Source: Apostichopus japonicus
Taxonomy: Eukaryota > Echinodermata > Holothuroidea > Aspidochirotida > Stichopodidae
Direction of reading: 5' to 3'
NCBI RefSeq assembly: GCF_037975245.1
Contig: NC_092576.1
Location: 32,156,611 to 32,220,610, forward strand
DNA: 64,000 nt
Within the stretch, counting starts at the first letter, position 1. Each line of letters opens with the position of its first letter. The notes under the pieces were generated by a model. It made no database searches, was not told where the DNA came from, and saw nothing but the letters and a program-made list of their open reading frames with translations. The position numbers were made by a program, and so were the translations under genes. This document shows positions 40,396 through 51,964 of this stretch, in pieces.

Positions 40396-40735
40396 TGTAG
40401 TGTGATTGGCTGCTGCTGTCTTGTGACAGAAACGTTAATTTATGATTGGAGGAAAGTATCTTGTCTTTTGCCTCGTGTATGACAGTTCTGTAAGCCAATT
40501 CAGTCTCACTGTATACCTCTACTGTGTAAGGTCTCCGTGTGTGAAGGCACTTAATATATACTAGAAATTACACTTATTATATACTGTAGGTTAACATATT
40601 TAATCTGATCAATCCGGCGAAATAAATAGTACGAATCCTTATATCTCTCTGTTGGACTGATTATTCACGTTATTCGTGTCGTCCCTGCCATGCGACCATC
40701 GAAATCTGCCTTAACGTACTGGGACGGACGCGACA
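40396..40735 (+). mobile_element. Possible solo LTR
   Basis: A 340-bp stretch of non-repetitive sequence between two satellites begins TGTAGTG and ends GCGACA, giving TG...CA borders. It contains an inverted CCAAT-type box (GATTGGCTGC) near its start and an AATAAA signal at 40621 followed by a T-rich segment. Flanking bases TATA and TATG match at three of four positions, which would be an imperfect target duplication. No second LTR or internal retroelement sequence is present. It could equally be ordinary unique sequence. Confidence 0.3.
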
Positions 40736-40744
40736 TATGAATTT

Positions 40745-43700
40745 ATGTACTGTGTTTCTGTCAGAAAATCTATATATTATACTGTATACACTTGTTGAAG
40801 TTAACCATGCATTGATATGCACACAGTATGTCTGTCTCATAGTATAGATCCTATATATATTATAGTGTATGAACTTGATGAAGTTTACCATGCATTGATA
40901 TGCATGCACACAGTATGTCTGTCTAAAGATCCTATATATATTATAGTGTATGAACTTGATGAAGTTTACCATGCATTGATATGCACACAGTATGTCTGTC
41001 TGAAGATCCTGTATATATTATACTGTATGCACTTGATGAAGTTTACCATGCATTGATAGGCACACAGTATGTCTGTCTAAAGATCCTATATATATTATAG
41101 TGTATGCATGAACTTGATGAAGTTTACCATGCATTGATACGCACACAGTATGTCTGTCTGAAGATCCTGTATATATTATAGTGTATGAACTTGATGAAGT
41201 TTACCATGCATTGATATGCACACAGTATGTCTGTCTAAAGATCCTGCATTATAGTGTATGAACTTGATGAAGTTTACCATGCATTGATATGCACACAGTA
41301 TTTCTGTCTAAAGATCCTGTATGTATTATACTGTATGCACTTGATGAAGTTTACCGTGCATTGATATGCACACAGTATGTCTGTCTAGAGATCCTATATA
41401 TATTATACTGTATGCACTTGATGAAGTTTACCATGCATTGATATGCACACAGTATGTCTGTCTAAAGATCCTATATATATTATAGTGTATGAACTTGATG
41501 AAGTTTACCATGCATTGATATGCACACAGTATGTCTGTCTAAAGATCCTGTATATATTATACTGTATGAACTTGATGAAGTTTACCATGCATTAATATGC
41601 ACACAGTATGTCTGTCTAAAGATCCTATATATATTATAGTGTATGCACTTGATGAAGTTTACCATGCATTGATATGCACACAGTATGTCTGTCTATAGAT
41701 CCTATATATATTATAGTGTATGAACTTGATGAAGTTTACCATGCATTGATATGCACACAGTATATGTCTGTCTAAAGATCCTGTATGTATTATACTGTAT
41801 GCACTTGATGAAGTTTACCGTGCATTGATATGCACACAGTATGTCTGTCTAAAGATCCTATATATATTATAGTGTATGAACTTGATGAAGTTTACCATGC
41901 ATTGATATGCACAGTATGTCTGTCTAAAGATCCTGTATATATTATACTGTATGCACTTGATGAAGTTTACCATGCATTGATACGCACACAGTATGTCTGT
42001 CTAAAGATCCTGTATATATTATACTGTATGCACTTGATGAAGTTTACCATGCATTGATACGCACACAGTATGTCTGTCTAAAGATCCTATATATATTATA
42101 GTGTATGCACTTGATGAAGTTTACCATGCATTGATAAGCACACAGTATGTCTGTCTAAAGATCCTATATATATTATAGTGTATGAACTTGATGAAGTTTA
42201 CCATGCATTGATATGCACACAGTATGTCTGTCTAAAGATCCTGTATATATTATACTGTATGAACTTGATGAAGTTTACCATGCATTGATATGCACACAGT
42301 ATGTCTGTCTAAAGATCCTGTATATATTATACTGTATGAACTTGATGAAGTTTACCATGCATTGATACGCACACAGTATGTCTGTCTAAAGATCCTGTAT
42401 ATATTATACTGTATGCACTTGATGAAGTTTACCATGCATTGATACGCACACAGTATGTCTGTCTAAAGATCCTATATATATTATAGTGTATGCACTTGAT
42501 GAAGTTTACCATGCATTGATATGCACACAGTATGTCTGTCTATAGATCCTATATATATGATAGTGTATGAACTTGATGAAGTTTACCATGCATTGATATG
42601 CACACAGTATGTCTGTCTAAAGATCCTGTATATATTATAGTGTATGAACTTGATGAAGTTTACCATGCATTGATATGCACACAGTATGTCTGTCTAAAGA
42701 TCCTATATATATTATACTGTATGCACTTGATGAAGTTTACCATGCATTGATATGCACACAGTATATGTCTGTCTGAAGATCCTGTATATATTATACTGTA
42801 TGCACTTGATGTAGTTTACCATGCATTGATATGCACACAGTATGTCTGTCTAAAGATCCTATATATATTATAGTGTATGAACTTGATGAAGTTTACCATG
42901 CATTGATACGCACACAGTATGTCTGTCTAAAGATCCTATATATATTATAGTGTATGAACTTGATGAAGTTTATTATGCATTGATACGCACACAGTATGTC
43001 TGTCTAAAGATCCTGTATATATTATACTGTATGAACTTGATGAAGTTTACCATGCATTAATACGCACACAGTATGTCTGTCTAAAGATCCTATATATATT
43101 ATACTGTATGCACTTGATGAAGTTTACCATGCATTGATAGGCACACAGTATGTCTGTCTATAGATCCTATATATTTTAGTGTATGAACTTGATGAAGTTT
43201 ACCATGCATTGATATGCACACAGTATATGTCTGTCTAAAGATCCTGTATATATTATACTGTATGCACTTGATGAAGTTTACCATGCATTGATACGCACAC
43301 AGTATGTCTGTCTAAAGATCCTATATATATTATAGTGTATGAACTTGATAAAGTTTACCATGCATGATATGCACACAGTATGTCTGTCTATAGATCCTGT
43401 ATATATTATACTGTATGCACTTGATGAAGTTTACCATGCATTGATATGCACACAGTATGTCTGTCTAAAGATCCTATATATATTATAGTGTATGAACTTG
43501 ATGAAGTTTACCATGCATTGATATGCACACAGTATATGTCTGTCTGAAGATCCTGTATATATTATACTGTATGCACTTGATGTAGTTTACCATGCATTGA
43601 TATGCACACAGTATGTCTGTCTAAAGATCCTGTATATATTATAGTGTATGAACTTGATGAAGTTTACCATGCATTGATACGCACACAGTATGTCTGTCTA

Positions 43701-44617
43701 AAGATCCTATATTTATTATAGTGTATGCACTTGATGAAGTTTACCATGCATTGATACGCACACAGTATGTCTGTCTAAAGATCCTGTATATATTATACTG
43801 TATGCACTTGATGAAGTTTACCATGCATTGATACGCACACAGTATTTCTGTCTAAAGATCCTATATTATACTGTATGAACTTGATGAAGTTTACCATGCA
43901 TTGATAATTTGATACGCACACAGTATGTCTGTCTAAAGATCCTATATATATTATACTGTATGCACTTGATGAAGTTTACCATGCATTGATAGGCACACAG
44001 TATGTCTGTCTATAGATCCTATATATTTTAGTGTATGAACTTGATGAAGTTTACCATGCATTGATATGCACACAGTATTTCTGTCTAAAGATCCTGTATA
44101 TAATTATACTGTATGCACTTGATGAAGTTTACCATGCATTGATATGCACACAGTATGTCTGTCTAAAGATCCTATATATATTATACTGTATGAACTTGAT
44201 GAAGTTTACCATGCATTGATATGCACACAGTATGTCTGTCTGAAGATCCTGTATATATTATACTGTATGCACTTGATGAAGTTTACCATGCATTGATACG
44301 CACACAGTATGTCTGTCTAAATATCCTGTATATATTACGTTAAATGGATGTGTGCCGATAGATTGGCTTCGGTCAGCTTGCGAGTCTATAAGCCTCCATG
44401 GCTTCTTTTGCGAGTTCCTGCTTGCGGGAAGATCACATAATACATACATACAATACATACATACAATACATACATATTATACTGTATGCACTTGATGAAG
44501 TTTACCATGCATTGATACGCACACAGTATGTCTGTCTAAAGATCCTGTATATATTATACTGTATGCACTTGATGAAGTTTACCGTGTATTAAAACGCACA
44601 CAGTATGTCTGTCTAAA
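40745..44617 (+). repeat. 77-bp satellite array
   Basis: About 48 tandem copies of a 77-bp unit containing GATGAAGTTTACCATGCATT, then GATATGCACACAGTATGTCT and GTCTAAAGATCC, with an AT-rich segment (TATATATTATA) between. Neighbouring units are only a few percent different. Variation is concentrated at TATAGTGTATGAACTT versus TATACTGTATGCACTT and at GATATGC versus GATACGC. Open frames of 60-80 codons run through it on both strands and are not credible genes. Pieces such as ACAGTATGTCT are shared with the 48-bp satellite. Confidence 0.95.
44338..44473 (+). mobile_element. Short retroposon-like insertion in the 77-bp satellite
   Basis: A 136-bp foreign segment interrupts one satellite unit and is flanked by ATATTA on both sides (44332-44337 and 44474-44479). 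Its body is GC-richer (GGCTTCGGTCAGCTTGCGAG near 44365) and ends in a tail of ATACATACA repeats. A target duplication plus a simple-repeat tail suggests a SINE or the 3' end of a LINE in plus orientation. The family is not identified. Confidence 0.65.
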
Positions 44618-44649
44618 TTCTAAGCAGATAGCTCGTTTTTTGTGATAAT

Positions 44650-44746
44650 GTAAAATAGATTGATTTTTTTCTTTTTTTTGAAACATCTCACGGGCCGCAA
44701 AAAAATCACTGACGGGCCGCATGTGGCCCACAGGTTGTCCACCCTG
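44650..44746. mobile_element. Probable hAT right-end fragment
   Basis: The text CACGGGCCGCAAAAAAATC ... GTGGCCCACAGGTTGTCCACCCTG resembles the terminal region of many animal hAT elements, which read CAGGG-TGG-CAACC when taken from the end. No matching left end or 8-bp duplication was found, so it is a fragment or a misreading. Confidence 0.35.
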
Positions 44747-44756
44747 CTTTAGGCAG

Positions 44757-44965
44757 TAGACATACTCTAGAATTCTGTTTCTGAAACTATATCCTTGGTG
44801 ACTCGTGTTATGATTCCCTTAAGCTAAACATACTACCCTAGAATCCTTTTTCTGAAACTATATCCTTGGTGACTCATATGTTATGATTCCTTTGGGCAGA
44901 AGACATACTCTAGTATCCTGTGTCTCAAACTATATCATTGATGACTCATGTTAGGATTCCCTTAG
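44757..44965 (+). repeat. Three-copy tandem repeat of about 70 bp
   Basis: Units start ACATACTCTAGAATTCTGTT (44759), ACATACTACCCTAGAATCC (about 44828) and ACATACTCTAGTATCC (about 44902). Each continues with CTGAAACTATATCCTTGGTG and ends GATTCCCTTA. Copies differ by about 10-15 percent. Confidence 0.8.
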
Positions 44966-45822
44966 GTTATACATGATCCAGAAATTTGTCTGGCCAAAGA
45001 AATTACACAATAGTGTATAAATAATCCCTGGGATCTAACTTTACAGTTTGGTTTAATGCTTGGAAAGGTTTGATCTCGAACAATTGATGTGCTAACTGGT
45101 CGCCCCCCCCCACCATGTGAAGTTACCAAAATATATCCTACATGGTTCAAGTAGTTGAAATGACATAACAATTTATTTATAGCTCATTTCTATTTAAACA
45201 TTTTCTGTTAAATAGAGACTGAATTTTCTCCATGTGGATTTCTGACTCACAGCATATGCATAGCATTCATGGGGTGGATTTTAACAAGAGCCCAACGGGC
45301 ACATATGGTTCCTTGCTCAGTGGAACAGTAATGCATTGTATGTCATCACTCAACACCATAATTGATAAATTGAATGCATGGTTAGGCCCACATGTACCAG
45401 ATATTACCCAACAACTGTATTCCGAATTTGGATACAATCCGAGTTAAGCTTGTGGAATTATTGCAAATTTTATAAAATTTTGGATCCTCCCTAAAACATT
45501 GGGCAAGATAACAATTTTCACCAAATGGTCCCAAAGTTATTTGGCCTGAACAACTGGCTCAAAAATATATTTGCCTCCAAAACTTGAACCCCCAAAATAT
45601 AAACCCAAATGGTCATCAAAAATTTTTGAACTCATAATTTTAAATTTGGAGTCCTGGGGTACTTGAAACCAACACTTTCCGTTCAAATTATCTTGTTCCT
45701 GTGCGATACCTATCCAGCTACAGTAGGCTACGTACTAGTCCGTAGGGGGTCGTACTATTTAGCGTCAACAGGTTCATTTCACGACATCTCAAAACAACAA
45801 GTTTAAAATACCATCAAATACA
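44966..45822. other. Unannotated spacer
   Basis: Mostly unique-looking sequence with a C-rich tract near 45103-45111. A 71-codon frame at 45232-45447 has no recognisable motif. Nothing else supported. Confidence 0.45.
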
Positions 45823-46006
45823 ATGGGTGTAATCAGAGTGTGTCTGGAAACACGTTTAAAACTGATTGGAACCATCGTGCATACATGTTTTTCGGGAAAA
45901 ATATGTTTTTGCCGTAAAAATCGTCAACTTTCGCCGTCCGTAGAATTGGACGACGTGATGCTATTGCGTTTTCGCAATGACATTGGACCGCACCACTACA
46001 CTACAG
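45823..46006 (+). CDS. Candidate host 5' exon (hypothetical)
   Basis: An open frame begins at an ATG at 45823 and reaches a strong splice donor, CAG followed by GTAAGT, at 46007. That gives 61 codons plus one base. The protein is basic and cysteine-containing with no recognised domain. Base composition is less AT-rich than the flanks. The transposon end lies only 34 bases beyond the donor, so if real, this exon's first intron holds the 16.5-kb element. There is no independent evidence of expression and I found no matching downstream exon, so it may be spurious. Confidence 0.25.
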
Positions 46007-46040
46007 GTAAGTGCAAATTTTAAGTCGAGAATGGTGCCCA

Positions 46041-46170
46041 TGTGGCAGTAATGAGTGTCCGGGCGTCCGTAGGACACTTATTACTAGGAAATAGTGTCTC
46101 ATTTGCGTGAATAGTGTCTCAGGGACACTTTCCCTTGCTTTCTACGCCACCGTGGAAAGTGTCCGGTGTT
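46041..46170 (+). repeat. Left terminal inverted repeat of the Ginger element
   Basis: It contains repeated GTGTCC and GGACAC words (for example GTGTCCGGGCGTCC and AGGACACTTATTACTAGG). The first 30-50 bases align with the right end in inverted orientation. After that the two ends share motifs rather than a continuous alignment. Confidence 0.8.
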
Positions 46171-46956
46171 CTCTTTAAAGAGCTTTAACGTGGTTCTGTT
46201 GAGTGACAAACATTTCTGGCCCTATCTACGTTCCCTTATTACTTAAAAGGAGGTAATTTACTAGCGAAGACCAGGATGACAATGTCATATATCGGTCAGC
46301 ATGCACCCTCAAAACTCGGTTAAAGCAGAACTAATACTTCGAGTGTCGACTGTTGTGGGAAGAGGCGAGAAAATGTTATTATTATCATGGAGACTACACT
46401 CCAAAGGGACGCTGTCCGCTATATTTCGATCGTCGACTGTCAGTGTCATAAGGCTGCATAATGTTAAATTTATCTTCTGAACTAATTAGTCATGTCTGTC
46501 TGACTCTGCTGCTTATCAATCGTTACTACCATTAGGGTAGTTGTTTGGAAGGTCGGAATTTCTAAACGTTGGAGAAAGATCAACCATGTAGGTTGAAGGT
46601 AAATGTACTTCAACCGGTACGCGGCTGCAGAAAGTTCCCCGCCATCCGGAGCATGGAGGTCAAATCCGGGGTCAGAGCAGGGAGTTGTTATGGAAAAACT
46701 CCCTGGTCAGAGTCAATATATTTATTCAGTACGCGGAAATGTGGAAATCTCCCGCTCTACGTTCTAGGTGTGACAAAGTCTTTATTTCACGCATGCGTAT
46801 TTGCATTCTACTGTAAAATTTGTGAATGTGCCGTCTACGTCGTTTACGTTACATATCGCAGGCCCAAAATTTCTTAGTAGTTGCATATTTGCACGCACAG
46901 TAATTGCATTAAGAGTTGAGACCGTTAACTTACTTAGCCCGATCTGATATTACAAG

Positions 46957-47196
46957 ATGACTTCTCCTGAGCTGGATACCGATGACGAGTAGGCCTACAG
47001 TATCATTGGAAAATATCTTTCGTCAGGAGTGTACCCTGAAAAGTCTACGTTAAATCTAGAAAGATCGATAAGGGGAAGATCGAAGAGTTTTAGACTGACG
47101 GGAGATTCCGATCTAGTTTTCGTCGGCCCACATGGCAACGAAGATAGGCCCTTGGCCAAAGCCCACAAAATTAAAGCTTACAAGAAGGGTTTGGCG
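46957..47196 (+). pseudogene. Integrase exon 1 (N-terminal YP motif)
   Basis: ATG at 46957, in-frame TAG at 46990-46992 after 11 codons, then an open frame to a GTAAGT donor at 47197, phase 0. After the stop the text includes IIGKYLSSGVYP and a basic stretch RSIRGRSKSFRL followed by DSDLVFVG. This arrangement (YLxxGxYP, basic segment, LxYxG) is typical of the region before the zinc finger in Ginger- and KRBA2-like integrases. The TAG could be a mutation, or 46990-47000 could be part of an unusual splice (CCTACAG precedes TATCATTGG). Confidence 0.7.
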
Positions 47197-50116
47197 GTAA
47201 GTGTTTTATTTGTTTATTTGTATAAAACTTTTAGGAATTATTTCCACTGAAGAAAATGATTCCATAGATATGCATATAACTTGAACTAAGTGCATTGGCC
47301 ATTTGGGCCTTGCAGATTATAGGTATATTTTATTATTTGTAATCACCTAAGAGTAGAACTGAAAAGTCTAAACTTTATTAGTGTTAGAGAATATCGTGAT
47401 GCATAATTAGTCGGCAAGACACGAATAGTATTGGGCTACTATAGGCTAGCCTTACTGTAGCCAAGGAGTAGGACTTCGAGAGTTAACCCTTTTTGCAAAT
47501 AATTTGCTTTATTCAAATTTAAGCCACTCCGATTGGCAATCTCTGAAATAAAGCCTACTTGGTATAGTTTATGTTACTGTGGTAGCTGCCAAACTTCCAG
47601 ATCGGCTGTCAGTTACATATCAGCTGTGTAGTGTGTACCCATGCTACCATGAGTATACAAGCTTTTAATTTCAATAATGATTATGTGTTTGAAATTGCTA
47701 GGTTACAAACAAAAAGAAATCTTCAGGATAGGACTTTTCAGATTATCTGAAAGATATGTCCTGGGATTAGTCCCCTTACTAGTTAAAACACAAGGTAGCA
47801 AGGGAGTGGAGGGGGGTCCCTGTCTTGTCCATTTTGGAGGATCAATTGAATTAATGAGTGTTACTTTATTATCTCTTTCTTTTTAGAGGTTTTCCCATAT
47901 TTTTTTAATATATTGGTGCCGGGATGTGCACAGACACTGCAGCAGGTCGAATATATGTTATAGGTAATCAGTTAATTGGCCACCTGCCCATCACTTCATT
48001 GTCAGGAGGTTAGCTGTGTTGGCTAATAATGTACGGTTTAATGGTCCTTTTTGCTGGTGATATTTTAATTATGCAAACATGTACATGGTTATGGTATGAA
48101 TATTCATTAAACGTTCTTCCACAGTAATTAAGGTTGTTAATATATGCACAAAACAATGTTGCAATTAAATTAGTGCAGGTTAAACCATGGAGCTATAAAC
48201 CTGGGATTATAGCTCCATGGTTAAACCAAGTTTATATCATTTATATTAAATTTGCAATGTATTATCACATGTAGACACTGCTTGGTGATATACTGTAGTA
48301 TTGCTAGAATGGTGACCAGAATGGACCTAAAAACTAATATAGGCCTAGTGTAATCTCTTTGACAAATTTGAGGGTGGGTGAATAAATTTCTATTCAGGAG
48401 GATAGCTGCAGGTGTTGAGAGAAACAATTGAAAAAAGAGCAAATAAAAATGCACAACAATTTGCTTTTGTTTTATCCCACATGTTATCATGAACTTATTT
48501 GACCAAATGATAGGAGTATTTTGGTATAAGACCCTAATTTGAAAGAAAGGGATCCGAGAAGGTGGCTTAATCAATAGAAATATCAGGTTCATTTCAATTT
48601 CTGTAAGAGTCCTTGTAGGACACGAGTGGTGACAATTTCACCACCTAAGTATTTTTTTCATCGGCATTTCAGCAGGAGGCACTGATTTTGATGGAATCTG
48701 CAATGGAAGTTGTGTAACATGTTTTTTAGATCCTAGCTCATAGGCCTTACATGTTAATGGAATACATATGGACCACCTTATGCGTTCAGCTTATAAATGC
48801 TAGGCCTGGGTCGAAAATACTGTTCACAAGCAGCACAGTTATCACTAAATCACTTTGTTTTTTGTCATCTAAAAGCAATATTTGTTTGCATGATTGTAAC
48901 TGCAAAGTCATTCACCATATGCATATCAAGTTATCAACCGATGCTTAAAGTTTGCATCCCTTTGTTGGCCAGTGCAATAGTATAAGGAGTATGTGTGGAG
49001 ATTGCCCAGACAATGAAAGATCTAGCTCATTCATTTGTTCTCAAAGTTATAATTTACTAAGCATATATTAAAGATGATCATGATGGTGGTACATTCAGTA
49101 GACTTAATGACCCGCAGTACTGTCAGGAATTTTCATGCACTGCAGCCATAAACACAAATTCCGCTAAGAACACATTTTGGTATTTTTTTTAGCTGCGTAT
49201 AATTAAAGCAACAGGAAAACCTTTACATAGGATTATCTGATATGAATTTCAAAATGAAAAGAAAACTGAATTGTGATATGAAGCAAGAATGACACATGAA
49301 CATAACAGAGTTCAGTAGGTGAATTGTTGTCATAAAGAAGTATCCGAGAAAATGTCCTAGGTACGTACATTCATATGCAGTTCATAACTAAAGTACAAAC
49401 AGAGCCATAGCCTTTTGTCCAAAATTCATCCCCAATGAACCCATATGCTTATTTCAACATCTGTTAAACTAAAATTTGCTACTTGGTTAATAACCAAGAA
49501 GTCTTTCCTTCCATATACTGTAACTCTACAGTGTGAATTTCTGTCATTAATATAAAAAATTCTGCAAATTCCCTTCAAAGATTAATTTGTAACATTTCTA
49601 AATGCTTACAATATATAGATACCAAAGTATAGGTTGTACCAATGTATGCTTCCTACATCAGTTAGGTGTAACCCTGTCATCTCACTGACAGATTCCAAGG
49701 CAATTTTCTGACTAACTATCAATCACTCATCCAGTTACTTATACATCTGCCCCCCCCCCCCACCCCACATTCAAAGGTGATGAAAATGGTTACCAGGCCT
49801 ATGATAGTCCCTAGTGACAATTACCAGCTAGATTGTCAGCTAGATGGATCACTGCATGTGACTTGCATCTCACTTCAGAGATTTCCCATTGGATATATAA
49901 CAGTTGGGTTTGACAAGTCAGTAAGTATATAATAGGTTTGGTAATGAAGAAAAAACTTGGTAACAGAGTCTTCCAGTGTGAGTTACAATAAAAAAATAAA
50001 AAATAAAACAATTGAATGTTTAGCATTTTACAAAACTCAGATAAAAATCACTTGAACATCAGTTCGTATGATAAGATTGTGTATGGTTCTGAATGCTATT
50101 TTACTTCTTTTTCTAG
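47197..50116 (+). other. Long intron region lacking the expected zinc-finger exon
   Basis: Between exon 1 and the catalytic exon an H2C2 (HHCC) zinc-binding segment is expected. I looked for an H-x-H...C-x2-C pattern in all three forward frames and saw none, so the exon is deleted or too decayed to recognise. The stretch holds the dispersed hairpin at 48178-48227 and a C-run at 49750-49761, and nothing else I can name. A 33-codon coding-like frame at 47649-47749 is noted but not claimed. Confidence 0.5.
48178..48227. repeat. Short hairpin, second copy of the ACCATGGAGCTAT palindrome
   Basis: Arms of 21 bases (48178-48198 and 48207-48227) pair with a single mismatch around an 8-base loop. The core ACCATGGAGCTATAA is shared with the hairpin at 2084-2118, while the loop and outer flanks differ. 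Confidence 0.8.
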
Positions 50117-50277
50117 ATGGGTGTGGATATGATTGGACCCCTTCCAGAGACCATCAATGGAAATAAGTACATCATATAAACCCTATGTGACTATTTTTCA
50201 AAATGGCCAGAGGCTGTTGCTGTAAGAAACAAAACAGCAAAAACTGTTGCAAACTTTCTGTTTGAAACCATGGCCAG
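50117..50277 (+). pseudogene. Integrase exon 2 (catalytic core, first Asp)
   Basis: Acceptor TTTTCTAG precedes it. The frame reads MGVDMIGPLPE, where the Asp in GVDMIGP is the first catalytic residue, then after an in-frame TAA (50177-50179) DYFSKWPEA, a classic integrase core signature. Donor GTAAAT at 50278, phase 2, matching exon 3. Confidence 0.85.
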
Positions 50278-50602
50278 GTAAATATCCATCTACTTTTGTT
50301 TCTACTTTACATAGCATACATATGAAATTAGTTACGTAGACCTACAATTTGCACTGTTTTAACTGTGACCCAGAAAGCGGCCAAATGGTTACAGGAATTT
50401 ATAGAAGTTGATTGTTAAGTTAATGTCAATAAAATGTTAGTGGGATATGGTCAGTGCTTTTAACTAACTTTTTTTTTTTAAATCAGTGCTGAAATGATTT
50501 CCTGATTAAACCATGCAGCCATTCTGCAGATGCCAGTAGTTCATTACATTACTCGTAATCAATACTTTAACAATAGTTATTTAAATGTTTCCATTTATTC
50601 AG

Positions 50603-50894
50603 ATTTGGGTGCATGAAAATTGTCATCTCGGACCAGAGAGGAGAATTTGTTAATGCTCTGAACAAGTCCCTGTTTGACATGATAGGGGTAGACCACAGAG
50701 AATCCTCTAGCTACCACCCACAGACCAATGGGCTTGATGAAAGATTCAACCAAACAGCTGCAAAGGTCACTCATCAAGGTTGTCAATGAAAACCAACATG
50801 ACTGAGATGAAATGCTGTCTTCAATTCTCATGGGGTACCATACAGCCAAACATGGTTCAATAGGTCTTTCACCTTTTGCTGTGATGTTTGGAAG
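50603..50894 (+). pseudogene. Integrase exon 3 (catalytic core, second Asp and Glu)
   Basis: Acceptor TTATTCAG. The frame contains VISDQRGEFVN (second catalytic Asp) and YHPQTNGLDERFN (catalytic Glu), with 35 residues between Asp and Glu, the usual D35E spacing. A one-base frameshift near 50754-50758 follows, then a TGA at 50803-50805. In the shifted frame the typical core ending GLSPFAVMFGR is seen. Donor GTTTGT at 50895 is weak but in the correct phase. Confidence 0.88.
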
Positions 50895-51450
50895 GTTTGT
50901 AATAATTTAAACCTACCATTGCTGAATAGAGATTTACATTTGCTAAGGCCATATACAGAGAAAAAGCAATCAGGGATAAGAGAGTTTGGACAAATCTTGC
51001 ATAGCTACACCAGTCCTCTGTACGATAAAAATAATTTGACACATCCCAGGTCCTGGGAAAAACCGCTAAATAGAGGACCATCAATAACCCAATTTAAGTT
51101 ACAATATCTAAACAAATAAATATTAACCCTGTATATGGTACACTCTGCAGCAAGTACAAAGTATGAACATTCATTAAACTGTAAATGCATGCCCATTAAT
51201 TTAAAAGATACATGCAATTAATGCCACTGACATTGGTTTTGATTTTCATATACTATATATTTAAGTTGGACCTATAACAGCACAGAATATATAAGGGTTT
51301 TATATTTGTGCTGGTTTGAGTATGTGATGTGACTCAAATTTCTGGTTCAATGGTCTTAATAGTGAAAATAAAATATATAAAAATTTATTTATTCTTCAGT
51401 CAACAAAGTGTTGTGAATAATTGAATGTTAATTTATCTTCATATATCCAG

Positions 51451-51651
51451 AGAGCCATTGCGACCAGTCGACATGGAAGACTCCATTGTCCAACCAGAAG
51501 CTCCTACTACAGACTGCAGCGATGCACAGCGGGAGAGGGTTTTTCAACTCATGTCACAGTCGCGGGACATAATCAAAGGTGTTGTGAAAGAAAATATTGG
51601 CAAAGCCCAAGAACGGCAAAAAAAGAATTTGGATAATAGGCACCAACAAAG
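51451..51651 (+). pseudogene. Integrase exon 4 (linker)
   Basis: Acceptor ATATCCAG, donor GTAATT at 51652; both phases match the neighbouring exons. It encodes an acidic-polar segment (VDMEDSIVQPEAP) followed by a helix-like stretch rich in Lys, Gln and Arg (NIGKAQERQKKN), as usually found between the integrase core and the C-terminal DNA-binding module. The exon itself is fully open. Confidence 0.8.
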
Positions 51652-51761
51652 GTAATTATATAATGCCATGTTGTACATTGAAGTTGTAGTTAAATGAATG
51701 GCAACATATGCATTGTATTATGATGTTTACGTATATCTGCTGGATTTTATTTTATTCACAG

Positions 51762-51964
51762 CTTCGAAGTTGGTTCCAATGTTCTCGTACAGAATGCTAG
51801 AAAGGATGCCCGAATAGGAGGGAAGCTTGAAAACTCTTGGCTAATTGGGCCGTATGAAGTGAAGGCTGTGAATGAGAAAGGACTGTACACACTTATTAAC
51901 AGTACCACAGGCATTCCTCAGAAGAAGAAATTCAATTCAAATTTACTAAAAGAATTTTGCACAA
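51762..51964 (+). pseudogene. Integrase exon 5 (GPY module)
   Basis: Acceptor TATTCACAG, donor GTAAGA at 51965. The frame is open and includes FEVGSNVLVQN and NSWLIGPYEVKAV. The GPY motif and the following KGLYTL strand identify the GPY/F module that follows the core in Gypsy and Ginger integrases and probably binds DNA or chromatin. Confidence 0.82.

Noticed and set aside
40817-44592. Several 60-80 codon frames in the 77-bp satellite
   Set aside because: They are chance frames across tandem units on both strands. The 77-bp unit is not a multiple of three, so no frame persists.
47649-47749. 33-codon coding-like frame after exon 1
   Set aside because: It ends in a stop without a splice donor, has no matching acceptor and no recognisable motif.
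50117-51964. Integrase as part of an LTR retrotransposon
   Set aside because: No reverse transcriptase, RNase H, protease or LTRs flank it. The gene has introns and the element ends in inverted repeats.
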